From JANWHZ01 sp964527385 (lineage in GTDB: Bacteria; Patescibacteriota; Saccharimonadia; Saccharimonadales; UBA4665): 12,186 nucleotides of DNA. A program made the position numbers and the translations under genes. The notes under the pieces are model-generated. The model was not told where the DNA came from. It saw only the letters and a list, made by a program, of their open reading frames with translations, and did not search any database. Shown one piece after another: positions 5,490-10,950 of the stretch (positions are counted from its first letter, which is position 1; each line of letters starts with the position of its first letter). The DNA lies in NCBI GenBank assembly GCA_964527385.1, contig CAZGPZ010000030.1, positions 1 through 12,186 on the forward strand, in the 5' to 3' direction.

Positions 5490-6188
5490 CTATACGAAAA
5501 GATCGATGGCTTTCTTCAATCTATCTTTATCGGACAGAGAGACACCGAACGGTGCTGACAGCACTGCTTTTTCACCGTTTTCCAGACCGATCTCCATGAG
5601 TTGAGTTTTCGGAGAAGTTGTCGCTACTCGCTCGCTAGCACCACCGGCGTTCATTGGACTTTCGGCGGTATGTTCAGAACGCATTTGCCCTTCATCTTGT
5701 CCAAGTACTCGCCTTTCCTCATCAATCAGACCAGCGTATTCCAAGCTCTGTTGAAAATTCTGCGCCGCCTCTTTAGCCGATTTATCGTAAACCTGGAAAT
5801 CATGTATTAAGGCATTTGCGAGCAGTGTTGGCAGTTTCTCGCCTACGTACTTGTCATAGATAGCCCGAAACAGGCGCGATGCCAAGGCGGCGCGCCGAAG
5901 GAGTTGTTGCTCCGTCTCGGTTTCATCCGGAGAAGGAAATATGATTTTCATCCCAAGACTACTGATCCGATAATCTCCGCCAGACTTCTCAAGCAGCCCA
6001 TAGTGAACAAGTGCAGCAAATGTACGGTTGGATGCTCCGGAGATACTGGCATATCCGAGGCCCTGTACATACGATTCCTTGGAACTCGGACCTTTACCAA
6101 CCTTGTCGTAAACCTGTCGCAGTTTTGCAACAGCCTCTTTGAGCCCGATCGACGGGTAGGCTGCACCGCGCGAAGTTGATCTTCCCAT
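5490..6188 (-). CDS. Winged-helix-like hypothetical protein
   Basis: 232 residues. The N-terminal part (about 11-85: YPSIGLKEAVAKLRQVYDKV, GYASISGASNRTFAALVHYGLLEK, DYRISSLGMKIIFP) has the spacing of a winged helix-turn-helix, with the recognition-helix-like GASNRTFAALVHYGLL and a wing. The middle (about 95-158) is helical: LFRAIYDKYVGEKLPTLLAN, then AAQNFQQSLEYAGLID. A polar, disordered linker (160-195) leads to a C-terminal module, LMEIGLENGEKAVLSAP then LSDKDRLKKAID, resembling the strand-helix tail of many wHTH hypothetical proteins. The plan recalls DUF5343-like proteins; this is from memory and unverified. AGAGGAG sits 6 nt before the ATG and is embedded in a perfect dyad, so autoregulation is plausible. 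It is first gene of an operon with the 57-residue membrane protein. Confidence 0.8.
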   Translation of the reverse strand: MGRSTSRGAAYPSIGLKEAVAKLRQVYDKVGKGPSSKESYVQGLGYASISGASNRTFAALVHYGLLEKSGGDYRISSLGMKIIFPSPDETETEQQLLRRAALASRLFRAIYDKYVGEKLPTLLANALIHDFQVYDKSAKEAAQNFQQSLEYAGLIDEERRVLGQDEGQMRSEHTAESPMNAGGASERVATTSPKTQLMEIGLENGEKAVLSAPFGVSLSDKDRLKKAIDLFV

Positions 6189-6196
6189 TCTTTACT

Positions 6197-6220
6197 CCTC
6201 TGGAATTATTTGTCCAGAGG
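6197..6220 (-). promoter_or_regulatory. Perfect dyad spanning transcription start and RBS
   Basis: CCTCTGGA at 6197-6204 and TCCAGAGG at 6213-6220 are exact inverted repeats around an 8-nt centre. On the minus strand the dyad begins right after the -10 box and ends inside the Shine-Dalgarno sequence of the winged-helix-like gene. It can be a DNA operator at the transcription start, or a 5'-UTR hairpin that hides the ribosome binding site. Confidence 0.6.
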
Positions 6221-6221
6221 C

Positions 6222-6250
6222 AGTATCGCACCGGGCTGGCGGCAAGTCAA
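6222..6250 (-). promoter_or_regulatory. Near-consensus sigma-70-type promoter
   Basis: On the minus strand: TTGACT (6250-6245), a 17-bp spacer, and GATACT (6227-6222), with TGC before the hexamer. This is one of the two best promoters in the window and drives the winged-helix-like/small membrane protein operon. Transcription would start near 6215, inside the dyad. Confidence 0.7.
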
Positions 6251-6301
6251 GCCTTTTTACAAGTAATTTTGGTTAATCTAGACCTTAACACCTACGATTT
6301 G

Positions 6302-7606
6302 CTAGTCAACCATAAGCGATTTGGCCAGGTTTTCTACTTTATGGCGGTCTTGTTTGGTGGTGTCGCGGTCGCGGACAGTGACGGTGTTGTCATCTAGCGT
6401 CTGGAAGTCGATGGTCACACAGTATGGCGTACCGATCTCGTCCTGGCGGCGGTAACGCTTACCAATGTTCCCGTTGTCATCCCACATCACGGCTCCGAAC
6501 TCTTTCTTGAGCATCTTGTAGACCTCTTGCGCTTTGGCGACCAATTCCGGCTTGTTCTTCAGCAGCGGGCTGACAGCGACCTTCACCGGTGCTAAATGAG
6601 CCGGCAATTTCAAAACAATGCGCTTCTCGCCTTCGACTTCATCGACGGTATAGGCAGCGGTGAGTACGGCCATGATGGCGCGCTCGACACCGAAGCTCGG
6701 CTCTATAACGTGCGGCACGAACGGCGCCGAACCATCTTTCGGACGGTATTCCATGTTCTTGCCGCTGGCTTTCTGAATATTCTGGAGGTCGAAATCGGTG
6801 CGATACGCCAATCCGAGCAACTCTTCCTGCCCGATTGGGAAGTCAAACTCGAAGTCCACTGTGCGCTTCGAATAATGTGCGCGGTCAGCGGCCTCGATTT
6901 CGTGTTCATGCACCATTTCTTTCGGCAAGCCAAGTGCATCACACCATTCATGTATTCGTTTTATCCAGTCTTCGAACGCCGTTTCCCACTGGTCTGGATG
7001 CACAAAATACTCAACTTCCATCTGCTCCAGCTCGCGGTCGCGGAAGATAAAATCGCGCGGGCTAATCTCGTTACGGAAGGCCTTACCCTGCTGCGCCAAA
7101 CCAAATGGAACGTCCGGATATAGCGTGTCGACAACGTTTTTGAAATTCGTGAATATACCTTGCGCCGTTTCTGGCCGCAGGTACGTGACGGCGCTCTCGT
7201 CTTCGACTGGGCCAACGTACGTCTTCAGCATCATGTTAAACTGGCGTGTTTCACCGAACGTGCCGGATTTGCCGCAGGTTGGACATTTACTCGTGTCAAT
7301 TTTGTCCGCGCGGTGCCGAGCATGGCAGTTGCTGCATTCAACCAATGGGTCAGTGAAAGTATCAACATGGCCACTCGCCTTCCAAACCTTTTGGTTCATG
7401 AGGATCGCCGCATCGACACCGTACATATTCTCGGCATCTTCGACGAACATTTTCCACCAGAGCTGCATGATATTGCGCTTCAACGCCACCCCAAGCGGAC
7501 CGTAATCCCACGTCCCGGCGAGCCCGCCGTACACTTCACTCCCCTGGAATATAAACCCCCGGCGCTTGCATAGGCTGACGATATCTTCTAGGCTCACTTC
7601 ACTCAT
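6302..7606 (-). CDS. glyS: Glycyl-tRNA synthetase, alpha2 (class IIa) type
   Basis: 434 residues from ATG 7606-7604. It charges tRNA-Gly with glycine using ATP in the cytoplasm. It is the homodimeric form found in archaea, eukaryotes and many Gram-positive-type bacteria, not the alpha2beta2 enzyme. Visible parts: KRRGFIFQGSEVYGGLAGTWDYGPLG (14-39) leading into motif 1; a zinc-knuckle insertion with CSNC at 91-94 and CPTC at 108-111; RPETAQGIFTNF at 144-155; motif 2, FRNEISPRDFIFRDRELEQ at 177-195; EPSFGVERAI at 302-311 as motif 3; and a C-terminal anticodon-binding domain from about 340, ending with RRQDEIGTPYCVTID and VTVRDRDTTKQDR. AAAGG lies 11 nt before the ATG. A TTG three codons upstream is less likely, being only 2 nt from that element. 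A structured leader precedes the gene. Confidence 0.97.
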   Translation of the reverse strand: MSEVSLEDIVSLCKRRGFIFQGSEVYGGLAGTWDYGPLGVALKRNIMQLWWKMFVEDAENMYGVDAAILMNQKVWKASGHVDTFTDPLVECSNCHARHRADKIDTSKCPTCGKSGTFGETRQFNMMLKTYVGPVEDESAVTYLRPETAQGIFTNFKNVVDTLYPDVPFGLAQQGKAFRNEISPRDFIFRDRELEQMEVEYFVHPDQWETAFEDWIKRIHEWCDALGLPKEMVHEHEIEAADRAHYSKRTVDFEFDFPIGQEELLGLAYRTDFDLQNIQKASGKNMEYRPKDGSAPFVPHVIEPSFGVERAIMAVLTAAYTVDEVEGEKRIVLKLPAHLAPVKVAVSPLLKNKPELVAKAQEVYKMLKKEFGAVMWDDNGNIGKRYRRQDEIGTPYCVTIDFQTLDDNTVTVRDRDTTKQDRHKVENLAKSLMVD

Positions 7607-7615
7607 TTTGTTCAA

Positions 7616-7630
7616 AACCTTTCAAAAGTT
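7616..7630 (-). promoter_or_regulatory. Short hairpin over the glyS ribosome binding site
   Basis: The minus-strand transcript reads AACUUUUGAAAGGUU. It can form a 6-bp stem (one G-U) with a 3-nt loop, pairing the AAAGG Shine-Dalgarno sequence (7622-7618). The stem is A/U-rich and weak, so it could be responsive to a ligand, protein or temperature, or be incidental. Confidence 0.35.
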
Positions 7631-7631
7631 A

Positions 7632-7701
7632 CTGGTTAGTAGGATCTACGAGAAAATTTAGTACAGGCTTACGCCAATACCTCGTACCGATCCGCAACCA
7701 G
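7632..7701 (-). ncRNA. Long stem in the 5' leader of glyS (candidate cis-regulatory RNA)
   Basis: Three nested perfect complementary blocks flank a 28-nt loop: 7632-7637 with 7696-7701 (CTGGTT/AACCAG), 7642-7646 with 7689-7693 (GGATC/GATCC), and 7647-7652 with 7681-7686 (TACGAG/CTCGTA). Together they give 17 bp, interrupted by one 2-nt bulge and one small internal loop. The loop contains GGCGTAAGCC, a 3-bp stem capped by a GNRA-type tetraloop. The structure lies wholly inside the inferred glyS leader and ends just before the ribosome binding site. No T-box consensus was found. Confidence 0.5.
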
Positions 7702-7731
7702 CCAGAACTTTCATTGTTTTCACTATGTAGC

Positions 7732-7737
7732 ATTATA
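7732..7737 (-). promoter_or_regulatory. Candidate -10 box of glyS
   Basis: A perfect TATAAT on the minus strand (7737-7732). It would start transcription near 7725 and give a leader of about 119 nt. A TTGACC (7767-7762) lies 24 bp upstream, which is too far for a normal -35. The -35 at standard spacing is poor. Confidence 0.45.
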
Positions 7738-7772
7738 TCTTTAAGCGGTGGGATCTGCTAGGGTCAACCAAA

Positions 7773-7801
7773 TTGATCATATTACATAAAAATTGTATAA
7801 T
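7773..7801 (+). promoter_or_regulatory. Promoter of the kinase-fold candidate (leaderless)
   Basis: TTGATC at 7773-7778, a 17-bp spacer, and TATAAT at 7796-7801. Six nt separate the hexamer from the ATG at 7808, so the transcript should begin at the start codon. An in-frame TTG at 7793 overlaps the hexamer and cannot be the start. Confidence 0.7.
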
Positions 7802-7807
7802 ATACCC

Positions 7808-8644
7808 ATGATGAAGGCTGTTGGCGACCATTTACCCATTCCTGGCTTCAGCGAAGTAGGCACTGAAAACCGCCTAGGCGCACTTCATGTCGCGTACCTT
7901 GCACTTGATGGTGCAGCAGTTGAGCTAGCAGTCAGCGAAAGCGGCATGCAGGCACTTGGCGTAGATAGCGCGTTGCGCGAATTAGTTGCACGCGTCGGAT
8001 ATAACCTGGCACAATCAGGCACACTGGCGTTAGACGCGCCCAATACCCGCCTCGGGTCATGGCGCGTTGCGGGCGGAGATCAACGCGAGGCGCGGCTGTA
8101 CGTCCCAGCCGACCAAACGGCACGCTTGGTTGCGAAACACTACCCCGCCCACGGAGGCGAGGTTCAGTACGATGTGATGGCTGCGATCCATGCAGCGCTC
8201 ATTCCTGCCTTTGCAGGCAAAACGGGCATGAAACTTGATTCGCCGGCGCAATTGGCCAATTTCTCGTCGCCATCCGGCGAGAGCGTGATAATTATGGAAC
8301 GTGCGCGCCAAACGAGATTACTGTCTGATTTCTTTGACCGTGCCATGCAAGAAGACGACGTATACAGCCAAGCCTACCAGGATTTGGAGGGCGTGCTTGA
8401 GCGTATACAAGCCGAACTCAAACGAGTACTCGGACCCGACATGTACAAGCTAATCAATGATATTGATGACGGGCGTAACATCTTGGCCGCTGAGGATTTC
8501 CCTGGAAATATTACATCGGAACCAAACCATGAATTCTCCATCATTGACCAACCCGATACCGCCGCAATGTTCCAATGGATACCAGTTGAGAAAGTGCTAC
8601 AAAGCTTAGGCTACCGCTTCCACCCACCATTTGAACGATCTTAG
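7808..8644 (+). CDS. Hypothetical protein with divergent protein-kinase/APH-like features
   Basis: 278 residues from ATG 7808 (a second ATG follows directly). There is no signal peptide or membrane segment. Landmarks suggest a kinase-like fold. QTARLVAKHYP (103-113) resembles the VAIK strand with K110. E118 in GGEVQYDVMAAIHAAL could be the helix-C Glu. ESVIIMERARQTRLLSDFF (158-176) resembles the strand-plus-hinge (VxMEy...LxxF). LINDIDDGRNILAAEDF (215-231), then EFSIIDQPD (242-250), look like a catalytic loop ending in N224 and a DFG-like D247. The canonical HxD is not present; ND or DD occupies the place. It could be a divergent kinase, a pseudokinase or an unrelated fold. The gene is divergent from glyS and convergent with recO. 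Confidence 0.6.
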   Translation: MMKAVGDHLPIPGFSEVGTENRLGALHVAYLALDGAAVELAVSESGMQALGVDSALRELVARVGYNLAQSGTLALDAPNTRLGSWRVAGGDQREARLYVPADQTARLVAKHYPAHGGEVQYDVMAAIHAALIPAFAGKTGMKLDSPAQLANFSSPSGESVIIMERARQTRLLSDFFDRAMQEDDVYSQAYQDLEGVLERIQAELKRVLGPDMYKLINDIDDGRNILAAEDFPGNITSEPNHEFSIIDQPDTAAMFQWIPVEKVLQSLGYRFHPPFERS

Positions 8645-8682
8645 CTGTGTATGGTACGTATGAAGCGCCTTATTTATATCAT

Positions 8683-9375
8683 TTAGAGGCCAATCGATTG
8701 GTGTGCCGCCATGTTGACTATCGGCCCACACACTTCGACTAAGTGGTCACTGCCTCGTATTTGCCGTAAGACTCGCGGTTGGTTGCCGCTGAAGACAAGG
8801 CGCAGGAATTTGATATGGTCGGGTTGGTACGAGCCGCCATCGTGGGGCACAAATGCCATCGCGTCGTAATCAAATTCGTACATGGCGTTGGCGTCGAGTG
8901 CGTTTCCAAACGAATCGGTCCGTAAATTCGGCGTATGGCCACCTAAACGGAGCAGTTGGGCGGCAAACCAGGCACGAATCAATTCTTCGCTAATTGAAGT
9001 GTCATCCAACGCCTCAAACGACTGCTGCAATAGGTCAAAATACGCCGGCTCGGCATTGTCCTCCACGACTTTATTGAGTAATTTCAATAGGTCGTAACCG
9101 AGCTGGACACGCTGGATATCCGAGATAATTTTCCCGTAATGCTTCAGCAGGCGAGTTGACACGAGCGTGCCAATATCTCCCCTTCCCCGGATAAAAGTGA
9201 TGTTACTCACGCTGAACAGCTCGATCCCGCCGGCCAGCTTCGACTTCACGCGGCGCACGCCTTTCGCCATCAAACGCAGCTTGCCGTGCTCGGGTGTAAG
9301 CATAGTGATTATCCTGTCGGCCTCGCCGTAATTCGTCCGTGTCAGCACAATCCCGGTCGCCGTCAATTGGTTCAT
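8683..9375 (-). CDS. recO: DNA repair protein RecO
   Basis: 230 residues, normal length. RecO binds single-stranded DNA and SSB and, with RecR, loads RecA in the RecF pathway of gap repair. The N-terminal OB-fold is clear: TATGIVLTRTNYGEADRIIT, then LTPEHGKLRLMAKGVRRVKSKLAGGIELF, with the basic strand typical of DNA binding. The rest is the helical RecO domain (about 85-150) and a C-terminal region. The four cysteines that bind zinc in many RecO proteins are absent: the corresponding LRTDSFGNALDANAMYEF has none. The ATG at 9375-9373 lies 6 nt after the TAA of the frameshifted receiver reading frame and has no Shine-Dalgarno sequence. Translation therefore probably depends on ribosomes finishing the receiver gene. 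Confidence 0.94.
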   Translation of the reverse strand: MNQLTATGIVLTRTNYGEADRIITMLTPEHGKLRLMAKGVRRVKSKLAGGIELFSVSNITFIRGRGDIGTLVSTRLLKHYGKIISDIQRVQLGYDLLKLLNKVVEDNAEPAYFDLLQQSFEALDDTSISEELIRAWFAAQLLRLGGHTPNLRTDSFGNALDANAMYEFDYDAMAFVPHDGGSYQPDHIKFLRLVFSGNQPRVLRQIRGSDHLVEVCGPIVNMAAHQSIGL

Positions 9376-9381
9376 GGCATG

Positions 9382-9763
9382 TTACCGCGCTGGCACAAGC
9401 TCATTAACGCTTTGCGCAAGCATGCGCAAGCTTGTATAGGGCTTGTATAAATACTGCTTCACGCCAAGCTCTTCAAAAAGCAGCCCTCGAACCTGCCAGG
9501 TCGCCGGGAGGCGTGTTCGTCAGGAGAATAACTGGCACGGCCAGCCAATCAGCATAGGAGCGGAATTCATACAGGAATTCTGCTCCGCTGTGCTGCACCA
9601 ATTGGAGCTCTAGTATCACGACGTCCGGCTTGTGCTCGTCGGCCGCGCTGATCGCGGCTTGCGCGCCGACGCAGGTATCGACCTCGTACCCAGCTTGGCG
9701 CAACGCGCCTGCATAGCTTCGTGCCAGCAGCTTGTCAGGTTCAACCAATAGCACGCGCGCCAT
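9382..9763 (-). CDS. Receiver-domain (response regulator-like) protein, split by a +1 frameshift
   Basis: The first frame runs from ATG 9763 to TGA 9475-9473 and encodes 96 residues: ARVLLVEPDKLLARSY at the start, VVILELQLVQHSGAEF near 48-63, VPVILLTNTPPGDL near 76-89. The remaining receiver sequence continues in the +1 frame from 9474: EELGVKQYLYKPYTSLRMLA, then QSVNELVPAR, stop TAA 9384-9382. It contains the KP of the fifth strand. Joined length is 126 residues, normal for a receiver domain with no output domain. The phospho-acceptor Asp is Glu (E52), while acidic E9 and D10 remain. The break is a T5 run (9479-9475) directly before UGA. It may be programmed slippage, a disabling mutation or a base-calling error. 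The gene starts 1 nt after the kinase stop. Confidence 0.8.
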
Positions 9764-9764
9764 G

Positions 9765-10490
9765 CTAGACCAACTGCATTTGTGGGTTTAGCGGCAAAAC
9801 AGTCCCCAGGCCGTACAAATTCTTGTGCCGGGAGACGGTCAGTTCGGACTGCATGGCTTGCAAGATCGCGTCGGCGACGAAAATGCCGGCACCGCTCGTG
9901 TGGGAAACGGCGTGCATGGGCTGGCGGGCTTTGCCCAGCAGTTGCCTGCCAGTACGCAGCGCATCGGTCGTAAGCTGCTCCACGTCGCAGTACACGCCCG
10001 CGACAATCCCATAGCGGCAACGGTGCGATGTCAGTTGCAGCCTCGTCTGCCTCACGTTTTGCGCCGGCAATGCCTCTATCAGCGCGTAGCCCAGGCTGGC
10101 GAGCACTGCTTCCAGCCCGCGGCGATGCGCCATGACGGGACCGTATTTTCCCTCTACTTCGACTTCCAGCTGGACACCGTAAGCTTTGGCGACAGGCAGT
10201 AGCTTCTGGCCAGCATTATACAGCACCGACGCGACGGTAATCGGCTCCAGTTCTTCAAGCTCAGCTTCATGGCTCGCCAAACGCACGCCAAAGATGTAAT
10301 TGTCCAGCAGTTGCACCGCGGCGTCGGCAGTTATTTGGATATCCAGCAGCGGCGCCCCAGGCTGCTGCATCTGCGCAAGCTCGGTCATACGGGCAACCTG
10401 CATCAGCGGCAACTTCATTTGCTCCACCATCGACAACAGGAGCGACTGGGTTAAAATCTGCGGGGACGATCCCGGAAGCCGGCGTGCCAC
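9765..10490 (-). CDS. Degenerate soluble histidine-kinase-like protein
   Basis: 241 residues from a GTG at 10490-10488, with GAGAGGG on the minus strand about 8-9 nt upstream. It looks like a bare histidine-kinase core without sensor or membrane segments. Residues 10-70 correspond to the helical dimerisation domain. At the H-box position EQMKLPL (23-29) replaces HELRTPL, so the phospho-acceptor His is Glu. Residues 85-235 resemble the ATP-binding domain. The N-box region (RGLEAVLASLGYALIEA, 124-140) lacks both conserved Asn. A G2-like SGAGIFVADAILQAM (199-213) and the terminal strand GLGTVLPL (227-234) are recognisable. Its partner is the receiver protein one base downstream, and recO follows. 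It probably works as a scaffold or phosphorylation-independent regulator. Confidence 0.72.
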   Translation of the reverse strand: MARRLPGSSPQILTQSLLLSMVEQMKLPLMQVARMTELAQMQQPGAPLLDIQITADAAVQLLDNYIFGVRLASHEAELEELEPITVASVLYNAGQKLLPVAKAYGVQLEVEVEGKYGPVMAHRRGLEAVLASLGYALIEALPAQNVRQTRLQLTSHRCRYGIVAGVYCDVEQLTTDALRTGRQLLGKARQPMHAVSHTSGAGIFVADAILQAMQSELTVSRHKNLYGLGTVLPLNPQMQLV

Positions 10491-10512
10491 GTGTTGACCC
10501 TCTCCTTACGTG

Positions 10513-10527
10513 CTTGTTACTAACAAG
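10513..10527. promoter_or_regulatory. Perfect 15-bp palindrome at the kinase operon start
   Basis: CTTGTTA-C-TAACAAG is an exact palindrome with 7-bp arms and a 1-bp centre. Its right end overlaps the -10 hexamer of the kinase operon and it covers the predicted transcription start (about 10519), a classic repressor-operator position. The 1-bp centre makes an RNA hairpin less likely than a DNA site. Confidence 0.5.
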
Positions 10528-10534
10528 TATAACA
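10526..10534 (-). promoter_or_regulatory. Extended -10 promoter of the kinase-receiver-recO operon
   Basis: The minus strand reads TGTTATACT (TG-n-TATACT, hexamer 10531-10526), giving a leader of about 29 nt with the GGAGAGGG ribosome binding site. No convincing -35 is seen. No other promoter was recognised before the receiver gene or recO. Confidence 0.55.
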
Positions 10535-10564
10535 CTCGGCGCCGACCGGGCATTGTGCTTGCGC

Positions 10565-10593
10565 TTGCCGCAGTGGCAAGGTGAATGTACAGT
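10565..10593 (+). promoter_or_regulatory. Promoter of the small helical gene at 10614
   Basis: TTGCCG at 10565-10570, a 17-bp spacer, and TACAGT at 10588-10593. Transcription would start near 10600, just before the AAAGGAGG ribosome binding site. An inverted repeat CTTGCC/GGCAAG (10564-10569 and 10575-10580, 5-bp centre) overlaps the -35 box and may be an operator. Confidence 0.5.
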
Positions 10594-10613
10594 AGGAACC
10601 AAAGGAGGCGACC

Positions 10614-10940
10614 GTGGCAGAGAATAATCGTGAACTTAGGAGATACGATCTGGAATGGCTTCGCCTCGCACGCCAGGAAGTGACAGCGGCAGACGAGGGC
10701 ATGCGCATGATCGATGACCTGGCTGGCGAAATTAGTTTGATTATCGGGCAGCTCCCCGAGCTGAGCCGCCACGGCGCCGACTATTTTCAGGACCTTCGCG
10801 ACGCCCATACCGCATTTCTGCGGGCACTACATTACTACACGACATATTTGCACTTGCAGGCCACAGATTTCAGATTCCTCGGGGACATCGCAGCCGAGAT
10901 GCCCGACATATCGGGAATCAACACTGCCAACGAAGATTAA
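10614..10940 (+). CDS. Small helical hypothetical protein
   Basis: 108 residues from a GTG start, fixed by a perfect AAAGGAGG at 10601-10608 with a 5-nt gap. I recognise no family. The sequence reads as a mostly helical soluble protein: RRYDLEWLRLARQEVTAADEG (9-29), then MRMIDDLAGEISLIIGQLPELS, then DYFQDLRDAHTAFLRALHYY and TTYLHLQATDFRFLGDIAAEM. Together these could form an antiparallel bundle. There is no Cys, signal peptide or membrane segment. It is divergent from the kinase operon and shares its 120-bp control region. It is convergent with the membrane-anchored gene ending at 10951, 10 bp away. A regulatory link to the kinase pair is possible but rests only on position. Confidence 0.75.
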   Translation: MAENNRELRRYDLEWLRLARQEVTAADEGMRMIDDLAGEISLIIGQLPELSRHGADYFQDLRDAHTAFLRALHYYTTYLHLQATDFRFLGDIAAEMPDISGINTANED

Positions 10941-10950
10941 TTTCCCCGTC

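Noticed and set aside
6596..7573. Several long plus-strand frames opposite glyS
   Set aside because: glyS is unambiguous on the minus strand. These frames have no initiation signals or family features and are shadows.
7607..7725. T-box riboswitch upstream of glyS
   Set aside because: The glyS leader is folded and a T-box would be plausible for a synthetase gene, but there is no T-box consensus, specifier-stem signature or antiterminator/terminator pair.
9473..9763. Reading the receiver UGA as a recoded sense codon (as in Gracilibacteria/SR1)
   Set aside because: UGA is a natural terminator of other genes here (for example the 57-residue gene), and reading through in frame 0 does not yield the receiver C-terminus; only the +1 frame does.
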